A DNA stretch of 15,327 nt. Origin: Agrocybe praecox. Its lineage: Eukaryota > Basidiomycota > Agaricomycetes > Agaricales > Agrocybaceae. The stretch spans positions 1 through 15,327 of the forward strand of contig CAXHKQ010000006.1 in the NCBI GenBank assembly GCA_964017145.1, read 5' to 3'. How positions within the stretch are numbered: position 1 is the stretch's first letter; each line of letters starts with the position of its first letter. The notes below the pieces were generated by a model that was not told the DNA's origin, searched no databases, and was given only the letters and a program-made list of their open reading frames with translations. This document shows positions 1-8,883 of this stretch, in pieces. The translations under genes and the position numbers were made by a program.

Positions 1-779
1 AAATTTCGAATATGAGATATAGACAATTTCCTGAGGACTTATCGAAAAATACAACATACGACATTATCGCCGAAAGCCATCCAAAAACCCAATTTTTTAT
101 TTTTTATTCTTGATTAGGAAATGAAAGCACATTCGAAAATTGTATACAGAAGGAGGGATTATGATTATGTTTCATATTTGTTACGTAGTGTAATTACACA
201 TTTTTTTACGATTCAAATTCGTCACAAAATGCCCAATACACACAATCACACAACACACCATTTTGAAGCTAATTTCATGTCTCCCTTGTAAAATTCATTA
301 ATTCATCTTCATTTTGAGAACACATGAAATTCAGCCGTATTCCGTTCGCGAAAGATTCTTTCTTGCTCATGTAGAAGTGGCTAGTCAAGTGTTTTTACTA
401 GACTGTACTACAAATACAAGATATTATAGTTCTAGTTCTAACAGTCAAATTTGTTTTGAACGATCTTGTGTAATTAAACACGATTTTTTTTAGCACTTCT
501 AGTCATTATTCAACAACTATTGAAGAATTGTAATGATGCAGTTCAGTTGAATGGACATTACTCTTTCATCTTAAAAAAAATAGATTGACAATAGTCGTAT
601 TCATCATATTATTGATTAGCCTTATTTATCCCACCCAAAACTGATAGCGATTTTTGTAAATGTTTCCAATGATGATTATTTGAGCACAGTTTTATCACCT
701 TTCATCTGAGTATAAGTTGATAGCTGTTAATCACTCTAGAGAGAAAAAATATGTCCCATGAACCAAAGACGTATTATTC
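1..779. other. AT-rich left-edge block without a gene
   Basis: This stretch is AT-rich with many short A and T runs and has no credible coding frame. It contains a perfect 12-bp palindrome, GTGTAATTACAC, at 188-199 with a TAATTA homeodomain-type core. A decayed end related to transposon family A lies near 467-551. By analogy with the other AT-rich blocks in this window, most of it may be old transposon sequence, but its left edge lies outside the window and I could not find matching ends. Confidence 0.5.
467..551 (+). repeat. Decayed terminal fragment of family A transposon
   Basis: The 18 bases at 533-550 (AATTGTAATGATGCAGTT) match exactly the inner part of the left TIR of copy A2 near 13451. 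Upstream, the order of blocks also follows the family-A terminus: an AATT..AAAC block, an ACGA block, a GCACTTCT block, a TTATT block and then AATTGTAATGATGCA. The alignment needs several gaps, and neither an outer CTA end nor a TSD is visible, so this is probably an old fragment. The 18-bp identity is seen directly; membership in the family is inferred. Confidence 0.4.
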
Positions 780-1570
780 GGCCACTTTTGCCGATCCGAC
801 ACGAAAAGCAAAAAATGACCCACCCTAGCAGTCTGTGAGCATGTGTGCGTGTGAGCACACCTTGTCTGCGATGCACCACGTGAGTATGCGTGTGTGTTGG
901 CGCAAATCGAAATTGTGCTTGCGCTCGCAAATAAACTACCGGTGGCTTTGCGTGAGCTCGACGAGCTCGACGAATGCGCGCGCAGCTCTCCGTTCGGCAT
1001 GCCAGCCGGCGGATTGCACGCGTCTGTGTCGCGTCGCGTGCCTGTCGCCCATTCCCCCGACCGGTGTCGCGGCGCACGCGCTGAGAGCTCGGAATTTAAT
1101 ATGCATCCGACGGGCGAGTGACACTGCTCGTTGCCAGAGCGCGTCGTATGCACTTATCTTGCGCGCGTATTATCGCGTCGTGAGAAGTTTGGCTGAAAGA
1201 CGATTTAAATCTCTGCGTGTGCTGTGTGCAGTGCGCATGTGAATGTGAAATGCAACGCCGTGAGACGATGACGACGCAGACGACGCAGGACGTAGTTCGT
1301 TACAAATTTATTGTTGTCAAATGGATCCGCAGTGACGTGCGGCACGCGTTGGCTGGCGATTAGATTTGGGTGCGCGAGCAAGTTCATTTGGCATTGCGCG
1401 ATTACTCGCTCGTGTGCGTGCATTCGTGTGTCGTGTGGTCGGTGCTGTATCGTGTTCGCGTGGTCGCCTCTATCGCTCAGAGGCTTGGATAAATGGATTC
1501 AATTAGCGCTCGCACACGAACCGACACAACAGCAGCAGCAGAATGTGTACCAAGGAGATGCACATTGAAT
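780..1570. other. GC/CpG-rich host DNA, no supported gene
   Basis: This is a GC-rich block with many GTGTG/CGCG stretches and no credible gene. The short open frames on both strands overlap each other and read as Arg/Ser/Ala-rich low complexity. A 9-base unit, GAGCTCGAC, occurs twice in tandem at 954-971. A small AT islet around 1095-1110 contains TTTAATATGCAT, a possible POU/homeodomain-like site. CpG is abundant, which fits an insect genome with little methylation. The block may be regulatory, but no partner gene is visible. Confidence 0.5.
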
Positions 1571-2124
1571 CGCTGTTTTATCAGAAAGCATTCATTCCTT
1601 CTTTTCGCTAGTGGTAGCAGAGCACACATATCCAGCACATATTTAAAACGTTTGATCTGTTCAAAAAATGTTCGAGGTGACACAAAACAAAAAACAATCA
1701 GCGTAATTGTAGCACAAAAAGACTTCAGTCTACGATAACAGCATAGAGTGGGTAGAGTAGAGTGTATAACCAAGTCGGGTTTTGGTTTTGCTATGTATGG
1801 TTACAATTTTCAACCCCGTCGTCAAAACAAAGTTCCTTGCATTGAGAAATAAACATATTACTATGCACAAATTGTACTCAGAAGAGCACGGTGAAAAAAA
1901 ACACCGATCACTCTGCCCTAGTGGAGCAGTCACGTAAATGTTGGCTTGAAAGTTTCACACTATTCCAGTGCAGTTTTTTACTGGCGAAAACCACTCAACC
2001 AAAAATCATACAAATCTTACCCAGAACAAAAATTGAATATTGCCGGCCCAAGTCCGTTCTCAAGCATAGATAGTCGTTGTCGTTTTTATAAATGGTGGAA
2101 CATGAAATGTTTCTTGTCCAACAC
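1571..2124. other. AT-rich intergenic stretch, origin unclear
   Basis: Composition shifts to AT-rich here and stays so up to the short MITE that follows. Frames are short and unconvincing. A small hairpin-forming piece (CGGTG, A-run, CACCG) lies near 1890-1904. I looked for inverted ends or duplicated targets joining this stretch to 2286-2500, which would make the whole a single transposon, and did not find any. Confidence 0.4.
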
Positions 2125-2127
2125 CTG

Positions 2128-2282
2128 GGCCTCGTTCCACCAAACCATTTTGATTTTGCATTTGCGAAAAGATTCTAGATAACGCAATGCGAATTTCGCA
2201 ATAAGAATGAACTTTTGACGAAATTCGCACCACAATTCCCACGCAAGTGCAAATGCAAATCAATCTTTGGTGGAACGAGGCC
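2128..2282. mobile_element. 155-bp palindromic MITE, PIF/Harbinger-like
   Basis: The element begins GGCCTCGTTCCACCAAA and ends with the exact reverse complement of that 17-mer. It is bounded on both sides by the trinucleotide CTG (2125-2127 and 2283-2285), which I read as a 3-bp TSD. Just inside, a GATTTTGCATTTGCG/GCAAATGCAAATC pair continues the arms, and a third nested pair, GCGAATTTCG at 2189-2198 with CGAAATTCGC at 2219-2228, lets nearly the whole element fold on itself. There is no coding capacity. GGCC-type TIRs and 3-bp TSDs are known for PIF/Harbinger derivatives; that assignment is inference, while the termini and TSD are seen directly. Confidence 0.85.
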
Positions 2283-2285
2283 CTG

Positions 2286-2500
2286 TTCTGGCATATGGTG
2301 TATGTAGCAACAGAACAAGTAGAGGATAAGATAGAGGATAGGATAGTAGAGGATAGTAGGATATTATCTAATATCACTGTCTAACGTTGGTTAATATTGG
2401 AACTATTGATCAAAAGGACTTTTTGAAGGAAATGGTGGTCCTTACAATCTCGACGCTTAATTCCATATGCATTTACCTGGTATTTGTGTTCGTTTGTGGG
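2286..2500. other. AT-rich stretch right of the 155-bp MITE
   Basis: This is a non-coding AT-rich stretch. It opens with a GGATA-type degenerate tandem tract and ends at the return to GC-rich CA-repeat DNA near 2500. No terminal repeats were found. Confidence 0.4.
2322..2364 (+). repeat. Degenerate GGATA-type tandem repeat
   Basis: The sequence shows repeated AGAGGATA/GGATAGT units in an imperfect tandem array just downstream of the 155-bp MITE. It is a simple purine-rich microsatellite-like tract with no coding meaning. Confidence 0.7.
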
Positions 2501-3108
2501 CACCAACAGACACAGACACACGTGAGTCACATCAAGCGCATGCGTATTGTTGGTGTTTGGCGGTGGTCGTGGTCGTGGCTGACACGCGCGCGAGTTGATT
2601 AGTCTGGATGTCGTTTCGTTTGTGTGTGTCTACCGAACGTACACGCAAAAACGCGACAATCACGCGCTGCTATCACTCCGTGTCTGCGCTGCTAGCCGCT
2701 CCTCGCGCGGCATTGTCCGATCCGCGTGTGTGTGTTTTCATTGTGGCCGGTGCTTTGTTGATCCACGACCGAACAATCGGCCAGACCGACACCGACTCGC
2801 AGACTACAAATGCGCGCTTCACTTTACAACCCCACAGCGAATTGTAGCATGCGTCTGCGCGGGTCCGGCGGACTTCGGCTCGTCGTGGTTTCGCAGGCAC
2901 ATATAATTTATTTGGCATGCTCGACGCCGCCGCCGCCCATCGTCATGGCCACCAGCGTCGGGCGCGCGCACACCGGCGGACATAAACAAGACTAACGGGT
3001 CCCCACGGCGACGGGCGGAAGAGGCAAAAAAACGGCGTCGGCATGAGTGTGTGTGGGGCAGCATACGAGTGAAAAGCGGCTATTTCTTTATACTACTGCT
3101 GGAGAGTG
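2500..3108. other. GC/CpG-rich host DNA, no supported gene
   Basis: This is GC-rich DNA with CA/TG tracts and CGCG-rich patches. Overlapping short frames on both strands are low-complexity and not credible genes. An AT islet, CATATAATTTATTT, near 2901-2914 stands out against the GC-rich surroundings and could be a homeodomain or TATA-like site. Nothing else can be supported. Confidence 0.45.
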
Positions 3109-3110
3109 TA

Positions 3111-3839
3111 CTAGTCTAGCTCATTTATTCGAAACAAAAACAAAATTGTGCTTCTTTTACGTTCTGTATGAAATGTAGGAGTCACACAAACATTTTAATG
3201 ATATAGTTTTGTCCAATAAACATTCAATTATATATTATTCTGAAATATCGTTGAAATACCTCTCCGTTCATATATGGAGAAATTCTAGAACGATCAACCA
3301 TGAAAACCAATTTTTCAAATTTGTTCCAATGAAAAGGATTCGTTCGCAACTCCATCATCTTACGATTGAGTATTCATACAATTCTGTAAGTCATTCCAAG
3401 TTATGGACTCTAAACCAAACACGAAATACGATAATTTTGTATGCAAACAAATATATTATTCCACTCTCCATACAATATATTCTAATTTCGAGATTACTTG
3501 ATAGGCAGCAGCTTCAAATTGAAGTGACTTAGTGCGATGTGTGTACACTCAATCGAAAGATAATAAAATTGTGCACAAATCTTTTACATTGAAACAAATT
3601 CAAAAAGTTATCTTCAAGGTTATTAGTTCGAACATTTCTTCAAATATAGACAAATCTGCCTACTCTGGGCGCGCTTAACCAAAGGGCGAGAATTTTATTC
3701 TACGATTTGTCCATGTACAATAGAATGATGTTGAATGAACAAATGTGCATCAATACAATTATTGTGTGACTCTTATTTTTCCAATAACAAGTAGAAGAAG
3801 CACGATTTCGTGAATGTTTCAAATAATGAGCTAGGGTAG
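3111..3839 (+). mobile_element. Family A long-TIR transposon, copy A1 (non-autonomous)
   Basis: The left end reads CTAGTCTAGCTCATT and the right end, reverse-complemented, reads CTACCCTAGCTCATT. Both are flanked by TA (3109-3110 and 3840-3841), a 2-bp TSD typical of Tc1/mariner elements. Inverted similarity continues inward for at least 85 bp (TTTGAAAC, ACGAAATYGTGCTTC, TAAGAGTCACACA and ATTGATGCA blocks). The right arm, about 3657-3839, matches the full left arm of A2 in inverted orientation, so the ancestral TIR was about 180 bp; A1 has lost part of its left arm. The interior aligns in the same orientation with A2 (GTTATGGAC near 3400, AATTTCGAGATT near 3484). A 107-codon frame at 3209-3532 is not preserved in A2, so I do not call a gene. 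Confidence 0.85.
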
Positions 3840-4366
3840 TATAGAGGGCTAGAACTGGTGGAGTGTACTCCACACATTTATATTGTCTCGAGTGCACGAG
3901 CACACGAGTGCACGCGCGCGAATGGCGGAATGGCTGATGGTCAGGGCGGGTCAGCGGCCCGAGAGGTGGGCCATTCGCCAGCAGCCAAAAGGACGACGGA
4001 GCGATTGAGAGAAGTACCACACACAAACACACACGAGCCGAGTTGAAGTTGAAGGTGCTCTATGCGTTTAGGGGTTTTCGCATAAAACCGAAACGAGCGC
4101 GCGCACATCCACATACACACACACTCGCCCATATACGATTCGATGCGGAATGAAATGGGCCTTTTGCTGTGTATCGGTCGATGCTGGGGTCGTACGTACA
4201 CGCGCGCACTTCTCACTCACGCAATAAAACCCAATAAATCCAACTTCGGTCGAAAGTTCGAGTCGTTCGTTTTTGCGCACTTGGAATGCAGCAGCACGCA
4301 ACAAATACAGCGACGATGGCGCGTTTCTAGATAAATACGATTATTTTCCCATTCGTTATCCATTTT

Positions 4367-4389
4367 CGCCGCCGCCGCCGCAGCCGCCG
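4367..4389 (+). repeat. CGC/CCG trinucleotide repeat
   Basis: A run of CGC units with one CAG interruption forms a short GC-rich microsatellite in host DNA. Confidence 0.85.
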
Positions 4390-4700
4390 TGCGGTGGTTC
4401 GACTGAGAACGCACCCGCACCCGCCAAACGGTTCTGACAAAAATACTACGTTTTTTTTCCCCCAGTCGGTTTTGCTTAGTTACGTTTTATTCGAAGCCGT
4501 AAAACCGCGGCCAAATGCTCCGACGAACATGTTGAATGTTATTTACGTTCGGCAATCATGCGAGCGTAACACAATCATCGCATGAAAAGCAGCGCACTAT
4601 ACACAGGAATAATAATAATGATTTCTCTTTATCCGCTTAACACTTTTCGCGTGCTCTCGCCAGCGCCAGCGAACACGCGAACTCGCGCGACATGGCAGTT

Positions 4701-4750
4701 ATGCATTTTTTATGGTCGCAGCGTTACGATCTGTGTAAATAATTGATTGA
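4701..4750. promoter_or_regulatory. Possible homeodomain-type binding-site cluster
   Basis: Within GC-rich DNA, this AT islet carries ATGCAT (4701-4706), TTTATGG (4709-4715), which resembles Caudal/Abd-B class sites, and TAAATAATTGATTGA (4736-4750), which contains overlapping homeodomain and Exd/Pbx-like TGATTGA words. Such words occur by chance in AT-rich DNA; clustering inside a GC-rich block is the only reason to list it. The function is inferred and unproven. Confidence 0.25.
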
Positions 4751-5097
4751 GCCACGATCCGCGCGCGATGATATCGTTAGTGCATTCGCGACTGTGTTCG
4801 GTTTTTGTTTTAACTTTCAGTTCGGCTCCGCGATATGCTACATCAGCGTGTGTGCAGTGTGCAAGTGCACATTCCGACGACTCACGCACACACAGTCTGA
4901 CGCTCAATGACCAGTTAAAATGTGTTTAACTCTCGACGAAGCGACAGGGCCGTCTTATGGGCCGGGACAACTGGGAATTAACCAGGGACTCTGAAAGGCC
5001 GAACGATTAATATTATGTTTTCTAAATGTCCAATAGAAAACTAGCGGGGCAACCGGGCCTAGCTTGTGAAAAATTACAAAATGCGAACACCAGTAAA

Positions 5098-5870
5098 TAC
5101 TTCTTGGGCTGATAAGTATTGATGAACACTTTTTGTATTCTTATGAATAGTTTACTTTCAGCCCGATAGACTTAATTCAGCGGTCCTGTAACACCTCGAT
5201 CACATTCAAAATTAATTCGCCGCGTATCCTTGCAAAATGCTCTATTTTTCTCGATTTCGACTGCCTCATTCTTTCCCGGAGCTTCCATTTTATATTTGAA
5301 AATACAAATGTTTCGCTGAGGATCGAAAAAGCATAAAACCATAGATGAGTTCACAATGCATAGCCCAAATCATTGTTTTGCGTTCTACCCTCTCCGTAAA
5401 GAGATCCCGCATGCCCAAAATCAAAGATGCGATATGTAAACATATATTTCATATCAATTTAGGGTATCAGCAGTCTCCAGGTTCAATGGTTTCAGAATTT
5501 CGAAATTATTTCGTGGACTTATTGATGTTTTCGCCAAGAACTTAATATTTAGACTTCCACTGTGCGCATCGTCTTCGGTGCCCTAATCGTCGGTATGAAT
5601 AGTTTGAAAATGTTTCCAATTTTTATTTTGGCTAGGGCAGACCCCATATAAAAATTGTTCAAGACATGTTTTGGCTCCAGCTAACTATCAGAAAACAGTG
5701 ATTTATCAAAAATGTGAATACCTTCTGCTCAATATGTCAGGATATGACGAACCGCGTGTTACAATAAATTCAATTATACTAACAAAATAATGACAGTTAA
5801 TTATGGCTGGTTAAAACATGAATATGATCAATAATACATTTTGTCTTCATCAGAAATATTGTTCCTTCAT
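5098..5870 (+). mobile_element. Decayed family B copy (B1) inside the hAT-like element
   Basis: This region aligns collinearly with the B2 element at 8002-8883. Shared blocks include AACACTTTTTG, TTAATTCAGCG/TAAATTCAGCG, TGCCTCATTCTT, CACCCTCTC-like, ATGCCCAAAATC, GTGGACTTATTGA, ATGTTTTGGYTCCAGC, AGAAAACAGTG and CGTGTGTTACAA-like words. About 140 bp present in B2 (8060-8200) are missing. I cannot find the B2-type CCCGGG-containing TIR at either end, so the edges given are approximate and B1 is probably truncated or very old. It is either nested in the hAT-like element or was part of its ancestral interior. Confidence 0.7.
5381..5545 (+). pseudogene. Short open frame conserved between B1 and B2 (unknown)
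   Basis: A 48-codon stretch here is open and aligns without gaps, in the same frame, to 8379-8526 in B2. About 26 of 48 residues are identical. The shared residues include SRMPKI, then C, I, LG, Q, S, then FR and VDLL with a terminal FS, and both frames stop within a few codons after it. Eight of the differing codons are synonymous third-base changes. This could be a relic of a coding region in the family-B ancestor, or simply a conserved DNA segment that happens to be stop-free. I do not recognise a protein family, and no start is supported. Confidence 0.3.
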
Positions 5871-6378
5871 AGGTTGCCTCAAGACTAATTAGCATATGTA
5901 GTAGTGATTGATATTGATATTTTCTCAAGCTGTGTAAAGATTTACGCGGACCCGACTCATAAAAAATATGATTTCCAATTGTCTGCATTGAATTCATAAT
6001 TAGAACTCTCGTTTTGCAGTACAATTTTCACATAAATGGGGCCCGTGACTTGCAAATATGATTTTTAATACTTATTCCTTGATGTCTCACAAATTAATAT
6101 TGTTCAGGGAAATCGGAAACCTTTAGTGATTTTCACAAGCAACGCGTGGCTTCGCGTATAAAGAATTCGATTTCTATTTCACACTTCTTATAAAACATGA
6201 ACATTATTTTTAGTGTACGGGGTTTCGCGCGTGGCAAGAAACACACAAATCTGTATGATGAATAACATATTGGCGGAGAATATGCGATTATAGTTATATT
6301 TTAGACCCAAACATTTTGAGGTCTCAATTTACCATAAGCCAGCGCCCAGATGAACCATAAGACTGCTCTGCGAAGCGA

Positions 6379-6850
6379 CACACATCCACGAATTTTATCG
6401 CGCGCGCATGATTTGTGATGTGCGAACGAATGAATGGCCAGCACTGTGCGTGCTTCTGCTGCCTCGCCAACGGTGGTGCCAACGCGATGTCTGATCGAAT
6501 CAAGTCAATAAACCATCACACGCATGCTCGCGCACGCAACGCAACGGACACACGCTCGAGTACAAGCTGCAGAAAAAAACCGACCGACCAGCCCAGCGAG
6601 CTACCCTCAACGATATCATGGAACCGATTATATTATGATAAATTCATGTGCTAGTCGGCCAATCGTCCACCAATCGTCGGCGGCGTCCGAGATCGGGAAT
6701 AAAAACTGAAATGTTCGTGTTCGGGTAAATGTATATTCACTTTACACTTTCCGCGTCAGGAAACGTGAAACGTGTCAAGTATGCATTCTTCATGAGATTC
6801 ACGCGCTCATGTAATTTATCGTTGATAGGTGTGATAGTGTGCTTGGGTTC
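6379..6850. other. GC-rich host DNA, no supported gene
   Basis: Host sequence resumes after the hAT-like element, with CA-rich and CGCG patches and no convincing frame. An islet, TGTAATTTATCG, near 6810-6821 resembles a homeodomain/posterior-Hox type site. Nothing more specific can be stated. Confidence 0.4.
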
Positions 6851-7080
6851 GATGAATTGTAAGTGATACTCTGGAAGTTTGTATTGGGGGGGCTTGTGCA
6901 CCCAAAGTTACAACCAAATACATGTCAATTGATTTGATCTTCCAAAGTGAAGATTTTATTTTGAAAGTTATATGAAAATGAATCATAATAAAATAAGACG
7001 AATTTATTTGTATTCAAAGTCTATAAGCATTAAGCACCCGTGTGGAGCATGAAAATCGAGACATATGTATACGATATACG
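6851..7080. other. Short AT-rich block, possible unresolved insertion
   Basis: Composition becomes AT-rich between two GC-rich segments, as it does at the defined transposons. It starts near a run of seven G (about 6887-6893) and ends near a CACCCGTGTGG sequence. A small imperfect inverted pair, CTTCCAAAGTGAAG, lies near 6941. I could not find convincing terminal inverted repeats or a TSD, so I leave it unclassified. Confidence 0.35.
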
Positions 7081-7405
7081 ATAGATGTCCGCCACCTCGT
7101 ATGTGTGTGAAAACATACACTTGGACAATCGGTAAAATTCCCAGCACCATGAATTGCTCGTTCGTTTCGAATTGGGTGTGCTTGCGTTCAAGTCCTATAA
7201 TGGTGAGTGTGTGTGCGCGCACGTTCTCGTATAAATTCCGTGTTTGTTGTCATTAACGTCCCCACACACATGCTGCGTACACGTCGCCATCCGGGGCCGT
7301 GTAATGCCATAAATAAACGACGGCGCACACGCACCAGACGCATGCTCGATGCGCTCGTCGCTTCATATGATCACACATCCACGCACAAAACTTTCAGCTG
7401 CCCAC

Positions 7406-7435
7406 CACACACACACACACACACGCACACACACG
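7406..7435 (+). repeat. CA dinucleotide microsatellite
   Basis: This is a CA run interrupted once by G, a typical animal microsatellite in GC-rich host DNA. Confidence 0.9.
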
Positions 7436-7464
7436 CGCCACCACGCACGCTGGTTATTACGACC

Positions 7465-7492
7465 ATCATTATTATTATGATTATTATTATTA
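7465..7492 (+). repeat. ATT trinucleotide microsatellite
   Basis: Repeated ATT units with C and G interruptions lie about 30 bp after the CA microsatellite. Confidence 0.85.
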
Positions 7493-8001
7493 AGTGGTTG
7501 GTGTTAGGTCGTTTGCTAGTAAGTAATAATGATATGTTTTGCCCATCGAGTCAAATGCGGCGGAGTTGCCAGCTATGTTGGGGCTGTCTCTGTCTGTGTG
7601 AGTTGGTGTGTTGGTAGCGGATGACGCCTGGGCGTCGCAATCGTCGCCGTCGCCGTTGTCGTCGTCGCCGGTTGCCTCGGGGTCCCCGGTGCGCGCTATT
7701 CGCTCAACCAAACCATCATCATCAACACCGTGCTGGTCGACGTTGCGCGCACAATTTTGCTGTTGTCGCAATTTTTGCGACGCATCCACCAACACCACGT
7801 GGTCTACGACAAAGTGTGCACAAAAAAACACGCCGTGTATACATTATTAATTCAGATACAGCACGCAAAAGCTCAAACATAACATATAGCATATATAGGA
7901 CGCAGAGACGCAACATAAACACGGATAGCGAGTGCGCAGGCACCGCATCGCTATAAAACGTTATGACTAAACCATGACATTGGCGCGACGCCGCACGCGT
8001 A

Positions 8002-8883
8002 CTACATGGTTCATTAAGTCCCGGGAAAAGTAGTGGAAAAACACTTTTTGATGGAAACTGTTTCTTACCCTCTACATACATATCAACCGGGATAAACATT
8101 GGAGCGATGTTACGCGATTCTCATGAGAATCGGCCATAAGGATAGCGTACGAGCACATTTTGAATAGATTGATTTCACAACTGAAGTTTCTCCCGGTTGG
8201 CCAGATAGTCTTCAAGGCATATAGCCTAAATTCAGCGATCATGAAATATTACGATCAACTTGCCTCATTCTTAATTTTGAATGTTAATATCAATAATAGT
8301 CACTGAGATAGACCAATTCATAAATTATGGACATTTTGTCGATATTGTCCATTGTGAAATGTTGAGTTTTTACGGCACCCTCTCTGAAAAATGCTCTCGA
8401 ATGCCCAAAATCGTGTGCACGTTATGTCCAAACATCGTGTTCATATCTTTAGGGAATCAGGAATCTCAAGCTTCCAAACTTTTCTGTTTCCGATATGATT
8501 TGGTGGACTTATTGAAGTTTTCGTGAGTTACTGACACATTTAGGCGTCGACCGACCGACGGAGTTTTGGAAAACGATTGCTATTTTGGTTTTCGGCTGAA
8601 TGAGAACCTGGACCACAAGTAATAAAACATGTTTTGGTTCCAGCCGCACTTTTTCTATTAGAAAACAGTGCTACATAAATAAACGATATTCCCTCATCTC
8701 CATCAGTTCTCATATGATTAACCGTGTGTTACAACAAACAGCATGACTTTCAAACTACTTCATGGAATGTAATAAACATTTTATATTCCTCATTTAAAAC
8801 TTGGCACTTTCGGAAAAATGTATCGATTCTAGAGAACTCCGATTTTCCCGGGACTTAATGAACAAATGCAAATGAACATGTAG
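8002..8883 (+). mobile_element. Family B TIR transposon, copy B2 (non-autonomous)
   Basis: The left end reads CTACATG followed by a 21-bp block starting GTTCATTAAGTCCCGGG (8009-8029). The same 21-bp block occurs exactly inverted at 8843-8863, and the outer CTACATG occurs inverted at 8877-8883. Both ends are flanked by TA (8000-8001 and 8884-8885), a Tc1/mariner-type TSD. The right arm carries 13 extra bases (8864-8876) between the two blocks. At 882 bp the element has no recognisable transposase; it holds only an 81-codon frame that partly matches B1. The interior is AT-rich against GC-rich flanks. Superfamily assignment rests on the TA target alone. Confidence 0.88.
8379..8526 (+). pseudogene. 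B2 counterpart of the conserved short frame (unknown)
   Basis: This is the part of an open frame (ATG at 8281, stop at 8524-8526) that aligns gap-free with the B1 frame at 5381-5545. It shares TLS, SRMPKI, LG, Q, FR and VDLL, and ends in FS followed directly by TGA. Upstream of the aligned part the two copies need indels, so a common start is not supported. No known domain is recognised. It may be a coding relic or chance openness in a conserved DNA segment. Confidence 0.3.

Larger units (their letters stand above)
3842..4944. other. GC-rich host DNA with regulatory-like AT islets
   Basis: This block is GC-rich with CA tracts (about 4100-4125) and a CGC trinucleotide run. Short frames here are not convincing. 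A near-perfect palindrome, GTGGAGTGTACTCCAC, lies at 3858-3873, close to the A1 insertion site. A cluster of homeodomain-like motifs lies at about 4701-4750. The block ends at the target site of the first hAT-like element. Confidence 0.5.
4945..6370. mobile_element. hAT-like non-autonomous transposon with 8-bp TSD
   Basis: The left end is CAGGGCCGTCTTATGG (4945-4960) and the right end, reverse-complemented, is CAGAGCAGTCTTATGG (6355-6370), a 14/16 match. The same 8-mer, CGAAGCGA, flanks both ends exactly (4937-4944 and 6371-6378). CAG...CTG termini with 8-bp TSDs are the hallmark of the hAT superfamily. The element is 1,426 bp and has no recognisable transposase, BED zinc finger or hATC-like frame, so it is non-autonomous. 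CCATAAG is repeated in the right subterminal region (6332-6338 and 6355-6361), as often seen for hAT transposase binding. A decayed family-B sequence occupies about 5098-5870 inside it. The clean TSD implies a younger insertion than its divergent interior suggests. Confidence 0.9.
7081..7999. other. GC-rich host DNA rich in simple repeats
   Basis: This block holds a CA microsatellite, an ATT microsatellite and a CGT-rich segment (about 7636-7680) whose reverse strand reads as an Asp/Gly-rich low-complexity frame of 113 codons. I see no splice-supported exon. The words CCATAAATAAACG (about 7307-7319) and TATAAAACG (about 7952-7960) are isolated regulatory-like matches only. Confidence 0.45.

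Noticed and set aside
1571..2500. A single larger transposon enclosing the 155-bp MITE
   Set aside because: I compared both sides for inverted ends and for 2-, 3-, 4- and 8-bp target duplications and found none that hold.
3209..3532. 107-codon plus-strand frame inside A1
   Set aside because: The corresponding A2 sequence needs indels and breaks the frame, and there is no resemblance to a transposase.
5104..5164. GGGCTGA...TCAGCCC hairpin as a possible microRNA precursor
   Set aside because: The stem is only about 13 pairs with several mismatches, lies in decayed transposon sequence, and matches no known microRNA I could recall.
6851..7080. Short AT-rich block as a defined MITE
   Set aside because: The G-rich left edge and CACCCGTG right edge match only loosely when inverted, and no TSD is visible.
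7490..7831. 113-codon minus-strand Asp/Gly-rich frame
   Set aside because: The acidic composition comes from a CGT/GAC repeat tract. No splice-supported exon structure or domain is visible, although it is the most protein-like of the host frames.
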